Shown here: piece by piece, positions 27,087 to 36,450 of the stretch | How positions within the stretch are numbered: the first letter of the stretch is position 1 | Layout: the number at the start of each line of letters is the position of its first letter | NCBI GenBank assembly: GCA_016219175.1 | Contig: JACRCD010000086.1 | Coordinates: 1 to 64,000, forward strand | Direction: 5' to 3' | Source: Deltaproteobacteria bacterium | GTDB taxonomy: Bacteria; Desulfobacterota; Desulfobulbia; Desulfobulbales; SURF-16 | DNA length: 64,000 nt | Program-made: the position numbers and the translations under genes | The notes under the pieces: generated by a model | What the model was told of the DNA's origin: nothing | The model's database searches: none | Seen by the model: only the letters and a program-made list of their open reading frames with translations

Positions 27087-28997
27087 ATGGTCAAGCATGG
27101 CGGGAAAAATCCTATGAATGGTTTTCGAGATTCCTCAGGCAGATTTGCATTCCTGCGCCGCCAGGCGGAGCTGCTGTTGCAGCAGGAGACGGATGAGGGC
27201 CGGCCGCTGTCCGGAGCGGAAAGTCTGGCCGGGATTCTGCATGAGTTTGAGGTGCAGTATATCGAGCTGCAGCTGCAGAACGAGGAGCTCCTGCGGATCC
27301 AGCATGAGCTGCAGAAGACCAGGGAGGATTATTTTGAACTCTATGATCAGGCCCCGGTTGGGTACCTCACCTTAAACAGCGCACGAATCATTACCCGGGC
27401 GAACCTGGCAGCCGCATCACTGCTTAATACGGAGCGCCAATTTATAATTAATAGAGGGTTTTCGCCATTTGTCGGGCAAGAGGATCATGCCCGCTTTTTT
27501 GCCCTATTCCAAGAAGGGGATGAAGCCGGCTGCGCGCGGAGTTGCGAAGTGGATCTGCTTTTGCCGGGCGGGGCCGCGGTCCATGTGAAACTGGAATGCG
27601 CTGCCTTGCACCTTGAGGGGAGCAGCGACAAAGAATACAATCTGACCATTACCGACATCACCGCCCTGCGGCAGGCCTATGACGGTCTGGAAAAAAAGGT
27701 GGAGGAAAGCACGGCCGAACTGAGGTCCGCCTACCTGCAACTGCAGATAAGCGAGGAGAAATACCGGACCGTTGCCGGCTATGCCAGTGACTGGGAATAC
27801 TTGATCAACGAGCAGGGGAAATATCTCTATATCTCTCCGTCATGTGAAAAAATCAGCGGCTACACTCCCCAGGAATTCGAGGCTGATCCGAATCTGTTTC
27901 TCGCCATCGTCCATCCTGATGACCGGGGCATGGTGGCAAAACATTTATCCGAGGAATTTTTTGACAGCTCTTTGCAAAAGTTTGATTTTCGCGTCATTAC
28001 CAGAAGCGGGGAAATGAAGTGGCTGTGCCACATCTGCCAGCCTGTTTATAATGCCCGGGGGGAATTTGCCGGCCGCCGGGCCAGTAACCGGAATATTTCT
28101 TACCTGAAGGGCATGGAAGAACAGCTGGTAAGGAGCGAAGAGCGGCTGCGCCTGGCCCTTGACGCCTCCTCGGACGGGGTTTGGGAGCGCAACCTGGCGA
28201 CCAATGAAAATTTTTATGGGGCAAACTGGTTTCGTCTCCTGGGCTACAGCGATCATGAGGTGGCGAGACGCTCCCTGTCTTGGGAGGATTTTCTGCACCC
28301 GGACGACAGGGCGAGAACGTTGCAGAGGATAGAAGAGCATCTTGCCGGACATACCGGTAGTTACGAGGCGGAGTTCCGCATGAGGAACAAGGGTGGCGAG
28401 TGGCAGTGGATTCTCTCCAGGGGCAAGGTGGTGGACTGGGATGAGGGTGGCCGTCCGCTCCGTTTTGTCGGCACCCATACTGATATCACCTATCGCAAGA
28501 ATTTCGAGCTGGAATTGCAGAAAGCCCATGACGAGCTTGAGAAAAAAGTGAAGGAGCGCACCAAGGAGCTTGAAGAGACAAATGTCGCCCTGGAAGTTCT
28601 GCTTAAAAAAAGACAGGATGACCGGATTGCCCTTGAGCAGCAGATCCTTGGCAATATCGCCACCCTGGTGGAGCCGTATCTGGATAAATTGGCAAGTGGT
28701 CCGTTAACAAAGGGGCAGGGAAATCTTATCAGTATTTTGCGCACCAATCTACATGAAGTTATCTCGCCCTTTGCCGGATCGGTATCAGCAAAGCTCACGA
28801 GCCTCACCCCCGCGGAAATACAAGTGGCAAACCTGATCGTCCGGGGGAAAAGAACCAAGGATGTTGCCGAATTGCTCAACCTTTCCCCCGGGACCATCAG
28901 CATCCACCGAAAAAATATCAGGAAAAAACTGGGCCTCACCAATCAGGAGGCCAACCTGCGGTCCGTACTTTCCGCCAGTTTGCAATTATTACCATAA
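27087..28997 (+). CDS. Triple-PAS regulator with LuxR-type DNA-binding domain
   Basis: 636 residues (ATG 27087, AGGAAA box; a second ATG at 27114 is possible). Order: helical N-terminus with Gln/Leu-rich coiled coil (40-80), PAS (85-200), coiled coil, PAS/PAC (225-340), PAS/PAC (350-470), coiled coil (475-520), and a C-terminal LuxR/GerE helix-turn-helix at 565-625 (SLTPAEIQVANLIVRGKRTK, then LSPGTISIHRKNIRKKLGL). No transmembrane segment or kinase core. Such PAS-LuxR proteins are cytoplasmic transcription factors in this group of bacteria. It is 26 bases from the response regulator and is the only clear DNA-binding output of the operon. Confidence 0.9.
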   Translation: MVKHGGKNPMNGFRDSSGRFAFLRRQAELLLQQETDEGRPLSGAESLAGILHEFEVQYIELQLQNEELLRIQHELQKTREDYFELYDQAPVGYLTLNSARIITRANLAAASLLNTERQFIINRGFSPFVGQEDHARFFALFQEGDEAGCARSCEVDLLLPGGAAVHVKLECAALHLEGSSDKEYNLTITDITALRQAYDGLEKKVEESTAELRSAYLQLQISEEKYRTVAGYASDWEYLINEQGKYLYISPSCEKISGYTPQEFEADPNLFLAIVHPDDRGMVAKHLSEEFFDSSLQKFDFRVITRSGEMKWLCHICQPVYNARGEFAGRRASNRNISYLKGMEEQLVRSEERLRLALDASSDGVWERNLATNENFYGANWFRLLGYSDHEVARRSLSWEDFLHPDDRARTLQRIEEHLAGHTGSYEAEFRMRNKGGEWQWILSRGKVVDWDEGGRPLRFVGTHTDITYRKNFELELQKAHDELEKKVKERTKELEETNVALEVLLKKRQDDRIALEQQILGNIATLVEPYLDKLASGPLTKGQGNLISILRTNLHEVISPFAGSVSAKLTSLTPAEIQVANLIVRGKRTKDVAELLNLSPGTISIHRKNIRKKLGLTNQEANLRSVLSASLQLLP

Positions 28998-29269
28998 GTT
29001 ATATTCCCAGGTCTGTTGAGCAGTCAGGAGTTTGTGGAAAAATGGATATAAATACTATCCATTTTCTATCTAAAATTACCCCATTGTTTTTATTTTGGTT
29101 TTGGTTGATGATACAAACACGTGCGAGGGGTAATGCCGCCGTTTTTATTGCCGTTGGCAAACATGCCCGACCCGGTAAAAAAATATCATGCGTTTACTGT
29201 TTGCCTGGTGAAAAAATTCCGGGCGGCGGAGATTTTCCGCAATCGATGATTTTCGCAAAAGAGGGTCCG

Positions 29270-29959
29270 ATGGATACGGCTCAAGCAGGTAATTCGCAGA
29301 GATTAGGCGTTGTCCTCGTTCATGATATCGCCTCCCATGTCACGGACCGTGAAATCCATAATCTTTTCAGTGGCATGGATAATGTGGCCTCCGTGGCCAT
29401 TGTCCAGGAGGATGATCTGCCATGTCTGGGGCGGTTGTGCTGGGTCAAGGTGAAGGATCCGGTTGGCACCATGAAAAAACTGCGGCACATGGAAATTGCG
29501 GGCGAGAGATTAAAGCTGCGCTTAATGGGCTATCTCTATCCCGGTTCGGCGGAAAGCCCGCTTGCTGCAAAGGAAAGAGAAACAGCCATGACCGGGGATG
29601 ACACCCAACCGGAAAGACGGAAGCACAGAAGGTTTAAGGTGCGGCGCAGCGTTTACGCCTTTCTTCAGGCTATCCCCGCCATTGTTGTTGATGTGAGCAG
29701 GGGAGGAGCCGGTTTGCACTATTACGGCAGGGACGATTCCGCCGGCGGCATGCAGAGACTGGATGTGGCATCATTTAATGATAATTGTTTTTTGCGGGAA
29801 TTGCCTATTGAGGTTGTCAGTGATCAGGCAATTATGACTGAAAACAGTTGTTTGCCGAATGGCTGCCGCCGCTGTGGGGTGAAATTCAACAACCTCTCTT
29901 TGACGCAGCAGGCGTTGTGGAATATTTTCCTGGACGATTACACCATCCGCAGGGAATAA
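29270..29959 (+). CDS. RRM-like domain fused to PilZ c-di-GMP receptor
   Basis: 229 residues from ATG 29270, which has a GAGGG box; a longer frame from 29042 has a hydrophobic but unsupported leader and is not used. Residues 12-87 show a beta-alpha-beta-beta-alpha-beta pattern like an RNA-recognition motif: GVVLVHDIA, VTDREIHNLFSGMD, VASVAIVQ, LGRLCWVKV, GTMKKLRHME and IAGERLKLRLM. Residues 117-225 are PilZ: RRKHRRFKVRR (RxxxR) and DVSRGGAG (DxSxxG), so c-di-GMP binding is likely. The aromatic residues of RNP1 are only partly kept, so RNA binding is uncertain. It follows the PAS-LuxR gene by 272 bases. Confidence 0.75.
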   Translation: MDTAQAGNSQRLGVVLVHDIASHVTDREIHNLFSGMDNVASVAIVQEDDLPCLGRLCWVKVKDPVGTMKKLRHMEIAGERLKLRLMGYLYPGSAESPLAAKERETAMTGDDTQPERRKHRRFKVRRSVYAFLQAIPAIVVDVSRGGAGLHYYGRDDSAGGMQRLDVASFNDNCFLRELPIEVVSDQAIMTENSCLPNGCRRCGVKFNNLSLTQQALWNIFLDDYTIRRE

Positions 29960-30018
29960 AAGTATTCCCGTCATTCTTATTTGGCAGCAACAGAGTGTCG
30001 AGCATGGGAGAATGTAAT

Positions 30019-30393
30019 ATGGAAACCTTCGAGCGCAGAAAAAATAAGAGGAAGAAGATCACATCCGGCATTGCCGCCCTTTTGCTGCCGGACAAATCGC
30101 AGGTTGTCACGATCGATGATGTCAGCCCCGACGGCCTTTCCTTTATTTGTCCGGAGTGCGATCTGTCTGTCGATGGTTCGGTGGAGATGGATGTCTTGAT
30201 CATGGACAGCGATGTTTTTTTTCCCAACGTCTCATGTGTAGTGATTTCCAAAACTGTCTGTGGCGGTTCGCTAAATTGCGCGGCCTCGGCAATGAAACGA
30301 TGTGGTGTGAAGTTTAATGCCCTGACCCCGGATGAATTGTTTCTGTTAAACAGGCTCTTCCCCGTGGAAGAGCGGATGAACGCGCCTTTGTGA
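30019..30393 (+). CDS. Small PilZ-type protein
   Basis: 124 residues from ATG 30019, chosen over 30004 because a GGGAG box lies eight bases before it. It has the PilZ signature in short form: RRKNKRKKI at residues 5-13 and DDVSPDGLSF near 39-48 (DxSxxG), and ends with a GVKFNALTPDELFLLNRLF segment that also closes the PilZ domain of the preceding gene. It is therefore a close cousin of its neighbour without the RRM-like part. It probably binds c-di-GMP and acts through an unknown partner. A 60-base gap to the previous gene suggests joint transcription. Confidence 0.8.
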   Translation: METFERRKNKRKKITSGIAALLLPDKSQVVTIDDVSPDGLSFICPECDLSVDGSVEMDVLIMDSDVFFPNVSCVVISKTVCGGSLNCAASAMKRCGVKFNALTPDELFLLNRLFPVEERMNAPL

Positions 30394-30716
30394 ATGTTCC
30401 GGCAGACCTGCGTTTGCCGCTTCCGCCCAACATCTCTTTTTCACTTTCCCCTCCTGCCGAAAAATACCCGCGCACTCGCTCTGGGGCGGGTCAGTCTGCC
30501 TCGGGTTGCTTGCGGCTGACCTGGCCGCCTCCTGCCAGTTCTCTGTTCCTCAGCCTTTATGTTTCCCGGTTCCCGCCCGCGACCGGCAGGGATGGGTGTT
30601 GATTAGTTTGCTCTTTTATGTTTTGCTGGCAATAGTGATGAAGTCACGGGGGACGGAGGTGGGCAACGGCTGGCTGTTTTGTTTATCGGGGCAGCGTGCA
30701 TGGAGGTATGCTGTTA
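30394..30716. other. Intergenic region, nothing recognised
   Basis: A 323-base gap before the activase gene. It holds no supported coding sequence, repeat, or hairpin with a T-run. The promoter of the activase gene should lie here. The only clear element is the GGAGGT ribosome-binding site at 30702-30707. Confidence 0.5.
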
Positions 30717-33700
30717 ATGAGCGACGGGTATTATCTCGGTATGGACCTGGGCTCGGTGAGTCTGGACACCATTGTCATGGACGGCGGCGGCCGGATGCTC
30801 TGGCACGCCTACCATCAGGTGCGGGGACGTTCACGGGATGTTGTCGCCCTGCTGTGCCGGCAGCTGCATGAGGAGTTTCTGGGGCCGCATGGGGTGGAAG
30901 GATTTGCCGGGGCCATGGCCACCGGCAGCGGCAAGGAGATTGTCCGGGAGATGCTGGGCATCGGCGCGGTCAACGAGATTGTGGCCCATGGCACGGCTGC
31001 CGCCGGGTTTGCGGGGGGCAAGGCCTCGGTCATCGAGATCGGCGGTCAGGACTCCAAGTTTATCCTGGTCGATGAAAAGGGCCCCTGCGATTACTCCATG
31101 AACGAGCTGTGCGCGGCAGGCACCGGCGCTTTCCTGGATGTGCAGGCTGAACGGTTGGGGCTCTCCATTGCCGAGTTGTCGGCCATGGCGGCCGCTGCCG
31201 GGGCCGTGCCGCCCATGGCCGGCCGCTGCAGTGTCTTCGCCAAGTCGGATATCACCCACCTCCAGCAGCGCGGGGTTCCGGTCGACCAGATCGTGGCCGG
31301 GCTCTGTCATGCCCTGGCCCGCAATTATGTCGCCAACCTGATCCGGGGACGCAAACTCGTCAAGCCCGTGGTCTTTCAGGGAGGAGTGGCTTTAAACGAC
31401 GGAGTCGTCCGCGCCTTTCAGGAGATTCTAGGCTTGGCTGATTCTGATATCCTGCGGCCGGAGATGCCGCACCTGGCCGGCGCCCTGGGTGCGGCCCTGC
31501 TGGCGCAACAATCCCCCATTGTCCTGGACTCCGGGACGGTGGAGCGGGCCGCGGGGCAGGCGCCGGGGCTGGAGAAAGGTGAGAAGATTTTTGCCGTCCA
31601 AGGCTGGCGGATGGATGAAACGCCGCGTCTGATGAAAAGTCTGGAATCCTTTGCGGTGTTGGCGGCGTCCAGGCGGGGAGAAAAGATATTCATCGGCCTT
31701 GATGTCGGCTCGGTCAGCACCAAGGGCGTGGCGCTGAGCGCTGCCGGTGTTCTGCTCGCTCAGGTCTACGTCTTCACGGCCGGCAAGCCCCTGGCGGCGG
31801 CCGGCCGCGTGCTGAAAAGACTGGCGGAGCATATGGATGAAGCTGACATTGCCGCGGTCGGCGTCACCGGGTCGGGACGCAAGCTGGCCGGCCATGCCGT
31901 GGGCGCCGACCTGGTGGTTGACGAGATAACGGCCCAGGCCAAGGGGGCCTGGCTCGGCTGGGAGAGGGCGGATACGGTCATTGAAATCGGCGGCCAGGAC
32001 GCCAAGTTTATCCGGCTGGGAGAGGGCGGCGCGGTCATGGATTTCGAGATGAACAGGGCCTGCTCGGCCGGCACGGGCTCCTTTATCCAGGAGCAGGCGG
32101 TCAGGCTGGGGGTTGATCTCGGCAAGGATTACGCCGATCTTGCCCTCGGCTCGCGCAATCCGTTGCCGTTTACCAGCAGATGCACTGTTTTCATGGAGTC
32201 CGACCTGGTCCACCATATGCAGCAGGGGGTCGCGCTGCCCGACCTGCTGATGGGGGTTTCCCGGGCGGTGGTTGAAAATTATATCGACAGGGTGGCCCAG
32301 GGGAGAAAGTTCGGCCGGCATGTCATTTTTCAGGGCGGGGTGGCCAGAAATTTGAGCGTGGTGCAGGCCTTCAAGGCAAAGCTCAAGGAGACGGAGGTTG
32401 TCGTCCACCCCCACCCAGGGGTCTCCGGCGCCATCGGCGTGGCGACCCTGACCCGGGAAATGTTCCTGCGCAAAAATTCCGGCCGGCCGGTTTTTAAAAG
32501 CTCTTTCAAGGGCTTTGCCTTTGCCGCCAGTCATAAGGTGGATATCTTTGTCTGCCAGGGTTGTGAGAACCGCTGCGAGGTCAGCACCTTCCGTTTCGCG
32601 CAGGGGAAATTCCATTTCGGCGACCTGTGCGGCCGGTATTCCGAGGCCTTAAGCGGACTTGAACCTGGGCGTGACCTGACCCCGGAGCTGACCGTCCCGG
32701 AGCAAGGCGAGAGGGGTGCCGCGCAAAGTGCCGCCGCCGTGGGCATTCCCCGAGCCCTGCTGTTTCGCGAGTATTACCCTTTCTGGCGTAAATTTTTCGC
32801 GGAACTCTCCATTCCCCTAGTGGTTTCCGCTCCGTCATGCAGCGAGACTTTGTCCCTGGCCCTGACCCGGCTGCCTGCCGAAACCTGTCTGCCGGTCAAG
32901 CTTCTCTTCGGACATGTGGCCTCTCTGGAAAAGGCAGGCGCCGCCACGGTTTTCATTCCCTCCATGTCCAGGCTGCTGGACGGGGTGAGCTGCCCCTATA
33001 TCCAGCACGGGGCCTCCATGGTTGCCGCCAATTTTGACGCCATACAGGTGGTGACCCTGCCCCTGGTGCCGGACTTGCCGGAAAGAGAACGGGAGCGGCT
33101 GATGCTTAAAGCCGCGGAGCTGTTCGGTAAGGAGCGGGAGCTGGTGCACCGGGCCTATGATACGGCGGCCCGGGAATTTACCGCCTGCCGCCTGAGCATC
33201 AGTTACGACCCATCCTCCTCCGCGCCTCGGGCTAAACCCTTGGCACTCCTCATGGGCAAACCGTACAATATCGGTGATCGCTTTGCCAACATGTCGCTTT
33301 CCGCCAAACTCGCCAAGGCGGGGTTTGACGTGGTATCCCACGAGCAGCTGGGTATTCCCGACGATTTCCCTTTGCCGCAACAGTACAACGGCATCACCTG
33401 GGCCTTCAGCCGGCGTATGCTCAAAACCGGTATGTGGCTCGGTAATACCGATGACATCTATCCGGTTGTGGTTGGCAATTTCGGCTGCGGTCCCGATACC
33501 TTCACCTTTCCGTTGCTGCAGGAGATTTTCGGCAACCGGCCGGCCCTGTTTCTCGAGTTTGACGAACACCGGGCCGATGCCGGGTTGAGTACCCGGGTTG
33601 AGGCCTTTGCTCACAGGGTTGCCGGCTGGCGGGAGAGACAGCAACGGGAAAGAAAAAAGAGAAAAGAAGGCCGGTCCGGCCTTGAGCAGCGGCGGAAGAT

Positions 33701-35081
33701 TCATCCCGCCCCATCCGGGCAGGAGGGCGTCGAATACATCATCCCTTACTTTTCCGACCATGCCCAGGCCTTTGCCGGGGCCATCAGGGCCGAGGGCCTC
33801 AGGGCGCGGGTGCTGCCGCTGCCCGACCGCTTTTCCTATGAGTCCGGAGTGGAATTCTCGGGGGGCAAGCAATGCCATCCCTTCCAGCTCATCGCCGGCG
33901 ATCTGATCAAGCTGGCTCGCGGCGGGGGGCTGCCCCGGGACAGTGTCTACCTGCTGCCTGCCGTGGAAAGCAACTGTCTGATCAGCCAGTATGCGCCCAC
34001 CATTCGTTTGTATATGGACCGGCTGGGCAGAAACGATGTTCAGGTGATCAATGCCAATTCCCCGGCCTTGCTTGACAGGTTCGGGGCGCTGTTTGTCTTC
34101 AATCTGGGCAAGGCCATCATGGGTATTGAGTATCTGAGCCGCTTGCGGTTCGAGATGCGCCCCTATGAGAGGGAAAAAGGCGCGGTGGACCGGGCTTACC
34201 AGGCCGGATTGGATACTATCCGCAACAGCCAGCTTGAGGCTAAGGTCAACCGGGGCATCATGGAGGCAGTCCGGCTTCTTGATGGTGTTCCCGTCAGGGA
34301 CAAGGGCGGTAAACCGGTGATCGCCATTGCCGGTGATGTCTACACCAGGGTTAATCCGGTGGCTAATGGCGGGCTGTTTGATCTGCTGGAGGAGCTTGGC
34401 TGCGAGGTCTGGCCTTCTCCGACCCTGGTTGATGTCATCATGACCGGCCAGCAGGTGCGGGCCCGTCAGTTCTGGGAGGCGGGCAAGCCGCTGGATATGA
34501 TGTCGGCCTGGGGGCGGGTGCTGGTCAATAACCTGGGGGCCGGTTACGTCATGAAAAACTTCGAGGGGCGGCTGGCCAATCTGACCGAACCGGGCGGTGA
34601 AGAGGTGCTTCGTTATGTTGACGGGCTGCTGCCCGGTGAACCGGAACTGCTTGTCACCTTGAATGTGGCGAAACATGTGGATTTTGCCAATAAGGGGGTG
34701 GACGGCATATTGAATGTCTACTGTCTCAACTGTCTGGTCGGTACCGCCACCACGTCAGTCTTCAGGCGTCTGGCGGAACGCACGGCCGGAGTGCCCATCA
34801 TGCCGTTGGTCTTTGATGCCATGGGCTCCACCCATATCAAAAACAGGGTGGAGGCCTTTGTGCACAGGGTGGGGCGCAACCGCGAGGAAAAGTTGACCAG
34901 GCAGGCCATGGCTAAGGAGACGGGGAGCGGAGCAAGCGGACATGTGGCCCGCTTGCTGGAGCTGATTGACCAGAAGCGAGCCGAAATAAGGATGCCGAAT
35001 ATGAAATTGCCGGAGCTGAAGCTTGCTGATCTGCGTTTGCCCGAGGCCCTGCGGGGCTGGAGAAGGAAAAAAGGCGGCTGA
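30717..35081 (+). CDS. Fused acyl-CoA dehydratase activase (two BadF/HgdC domains plus DUF2229/HgdB-like part)
   Basis: 1454 residues from ATG 30717 (GGAGGT nine bases before). Two ASKHA ATPase units, at about 5-265 and 320-590, each have the DxGSxS phosphate loop (DLGSVS, DVGSVS), a GGQDSKF or GGQDAKF motif, and both cluster cysteines of HgdC-type activases (CAAGTG with RCSVF; CSAGTG with RCTVF), so each could hold the bridging 4Fe-4S cluster. Next comes a Cys-rich stretch (CQGCENRC, near 620) and a long DUF2229/COG3580-COG3581-like region. Such fused proteins use ATP to inject electrons into 2-hydroxyacyl-CoA dehydratase- or benzoyl-CoA reductase-like enzymes. No dehydratase gene is adjacent. 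Confidence 0.92.
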   Translation: MSDGYYLGMDLGSVSLDTIVMDGGGRMLWHAYHQVRGRSRDVVALLCRQLHEEFLGPHGVEGFAGAMATGSGKEIVREMLGIGAVNEIVAHGTAAAGFAGGKASVIEIGGQDSKFILVDEKGPCDYSMNELCAAGTGAFLDVQAERLGLSIAELSAMAAAAGAVPPMAGRCSVFAKSDITHLQQRGVPVDQIVAGLCHALARNYVANLIRGRKLVKPVVFQGGVALNDGVVRAFQEILGLADSDILRPEMPHLAGALGAALLAQQSPIVLDSGTVERAAGQAPGLEKGEKIFAVQGWRMDETPRLMKSLESFAVLAASRRGEKIFIGLDVGSVSTKGVALSAAGVLLAQVYVFTAGKPLAAAGRVLKRLAEHMDEADIAAVGVTGSGRKLAGHAVGADLVVDEITAQAKGAWLGWERADTVIEIGGQDAKFIRLGEGGAVMDFEMNRACSAGTGSFIQEQAVRLGVDLGKDYADLALGSRNPLPFTSRCTVFMESDLVHHMQQGVALPDLLMGVSRAVVENYIDRVAQGRKFGRHVIFQGGVARNLSVVQAFKAKLKETEVVVHPHPGVSGAIGVATLTREMFLRKNSGRPVFKSSFKGFAFAASHKVDIFVCQGCENRCEVSTFRFAQGKFHFGDLCGRYSEALSGLEPGRDLTPELTVPEQGERGAAQSAAAVGIPRALLFREYYPFWRKFFAELSIPLVVSAPSCSETLSLALTRLPAETCLPVKLLFGHVASLEKAGAATVFIPSMSRLLDGVSCPYIQHGASMVAANFDAIQVVTLPLVPDLPERERERLMLKAAELFGKERELVHRAYDTAAREFTACRLSISYDPSSSAPRAKPLALLMGKPYNIGDRFANMSLSAKLAKAGFDVVSHEQLGIPDDFPLPQQYNGITWAFSRRMLKTGMWLGNTDDIYPVVVGNFGCGPDTFTFPLLQEIFGNRPALFLEFDEHRADAGLSTRVEAFAHRVAGWRERQQRERKKRKEGRSGLEQRRKIHPAPSGQEGVEYIIPYFSDHAQAFAGAIRAEGLRARVLPLPDRFSYESGVEFSGGKQCHPFQLIAGDLIKLARGGGLPRDSVYLLPAVESNCLISQYAPTIRLYMDRLGRNDVQVINANSPALLDRFGALFVFNLGKAIMGIEYLSRLRFEMRPYEREKGAVDRAYQAGLDTIRNSQLEAKVNRGIMEAVRLLDGVPVRDKGGKPVIAIAGDVYTRVNPVANGGLFDLLEELGCEVWPSPTLVDVIMTGQQVRARQFWEAGKPLDMMSAWGRVLVNNLGAGYVMKNFEGRLANLTEPGGEEVLRYVDGLLPGEPELLVTLNVAKHVDFANKGVDGILNVYCLNCLVGTATTSVFRRLAERTAGVPIMPLVFDAMGSTHIKNRVEAFVHRVGRNREEKLTRQAMAKETGSGASGHVARLLELIDQKRAEIRMPNMKLPELKLADLRLPEALRGWRRKKGG

Positions 35082-35089
35082 TTACCTAT

Positions 35090-35125
35090 GATGGCGTCGT
35101 AAAAAATTCGATTTACTGCGTTGTA
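35090..35125. repeat. Dispersed intergenic repeat, copy 2
   Basis: GATGGCGTCGTAAAAAATTC followed by GATTTACTGCGTTGTA; imperfect second copy of the element at 17938-17974. It begins nine bases after the activase stop codon. Confidence 0.65.
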
Positions 35126-35201
35126 GGTTTTTGACAGGGACTCGACAAAGAAAAAAGGCAGCTGATCAACTCTGGGAAAAGCAGCAAAAAAGGGCATGGA
35201 C

Positions 35202-35240
35202 AAAAAAGCCGGGATGTTGCAGGACATCCCGGCTTTTTTT
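35202..35240. terminator. Bidirectional intrinsic terminator
   Basis: A perfect 10-bp stem, GCCGGGATGT (35208-35217) and ACATCCCGGC (35224-35233), with a six-base loop. Six A residues precede it and seven T residues follow it, so it can stop both the activase transcript and the convergent peroxidase transcript. Confidence 0.93.
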
Positions 35241-35289
35241 ACCGATCCGTCCCCGTTGCTGCGAGGACGGTTTCACTCCGCCAAGGAGA

Positions 35290-36450
35290 TTAAGGAAGCG
35301 GGGTGATCGAGGGCGGGACAAAATTCCGCGGCATTTTGTCCTCGAATCCATCGGTCAGTGTCTGCAGGAAGGCCACCAGGTCGGCCTCTTCCTGGACGGT
35401 CAGACCGAGGTTGCCAAGTTCGTTGTAATTGACATTGGCCGCAACCTCCGGCCCGGGCCATGTCCCATCCTCACGGGTGTTGTAAAAGTGGACGATGTCC
35501 GCCAGGGTGGCGAAATAGCCGTTGTGGGCGTAGGGCGCGCTCATTTCAACGTTTCTCAGGCTGGAAACCTTGAATTTGCCGTCCTGAGCCGGATCATTTA
35601 TGCGGCCGCCCAGGCCGAGATCGGTCGGGCAGTCGGTCAGCAGCACATTGCTGCTCTTGGGCACGCCCAGGTTGTCATAGGTGAAATCGGTGAACAGCGG
35701 CGGGGTGATGGTGGCGTCAGTATTGACCTGGGCTGCGCTCGGATGGCAGGCATTGCAGCCACCCTTGCCTTCAAAGAGGGCAAGGCCCGCCATCTCCTGG
35801 TCGCTTAAGGTGGTCATTCCCGCCAGGTAGTAATCGTATTTGGAGGTAAACGAGGTCAAACGCTTTGTCTGCTCAAAGCTGCCGATGGCCTCGGCTACCT
35901 TGTCATACAGATCAAGGATCAAGGCGTTATTGGTGTAGTCAATCTTGCTGAGATTCACCCCGTAAACCTGCCTGAAAAAAGTCTGGTATGCCCTCGATTT
36001 CGGATTGTTGCGATCAGCAATGGCGGCGATGACCGCCGCTTCGTCCGGCATGCCCATTTCCACGGGATTGAGAAAAGGGCCCTTGGCCTGGTCTTTCAGG
36101 GTGTCAGCCCGGCCGTCCCAGAACTGGCCGCCGGCAAGCATCTGGTTGTCGAAGAGCGGGGTGAAGGCGGCGTAACCGGAGGGCGGCGCGTTCCGGCAGC
36201 CGTTCAGGTTGCGGTCCGAACCCAGGGAGACCGGGTAAACATCAGGCATGGCCGCATTGAGCGGATCGGCCCAGCCTGCCGCCGGATGGTGACAGCTGGC
36301 GCAGGACTGGTTGTGATTTAAAGACAGATACTTATCAAAGTAAAGCATCTGGCCCAGTTTCTCCTGACCGGTCAACGCCATGGCTGATGTGGCGCCCATC
36401 AAAACCATCATGCTGCTTAATACTGCCTTGCCTAGGAACTTCTTTTTCAT
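35290..36450 (-). CDS. MauG/cytochrome c peroxidase-type di-haem protein
   Basis: 386 residues with an AAGGAG box. Residues 1-25 are a cleavable signal peptide. Two c-type haem sites are present: CASCH at 50-54 and CNACH near 232-236, the number and spacing of bacterial di-haem peroxidases. Conserved stretches: LGQMLYFDKYLS near the first haem, FWDGRA near 130, NPVEMG, and SSLRNVEMSAPYAHNGYFATL with LVAFLQTLTDG at the C-terminus. The protein should be periplasmic and reduce H2O2 or oxidise a protein partner using electrons from a small cytochrome. Monocistronic by layout; terminator shared with the activase gene. Confidence 0.92.
   Translation of the reverse strand: MKKKFLGKAVLSSMMVLMGATSAMALTGQEKLGQMLYFDKYLSLNHNQSCASCHHPAAGWADPLNAAMPDVYPVSLGSDRNLNGCRNAPPSGYAAFTPLFDNQMLAGGQFWDGRADTLKDQAKGPFLNPVEMGMPDEAAVIAAIADRNNPKSRAYQTFFRQVYGVNLSKIDYTNNALILDLYDKVAEAIGSFEQTKRLTSFTSKYDYYLAGMTTLSDQEMAGLALFEGKGGCNACHPSAAQVNTDATITPPLFTDFTYDNLGVPKSSNVLLTDCPTDLGLGGRINDPAQDGKFKVSSLRNVEMSAPYAHNGYFATLADIVHFYNTREDGTWPGPEVAANVNYNELGNLGLTVQEEADLVAFLQTLTDGFEDKMPRNFVPPSITPLP

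Noticed and set aside
29042-29269. Longer start for the RRM-PilZ gene
   Set aside because: The extra 76 residues lack a good ribosome-binding site and homologous character; ATG 29270 has a GAGGG box directly before the conserved domain.
32835-34676. A 613-codon minus-strand open frame
   Set aside because: Antisense to the activase fusion gene; no protein family visible.
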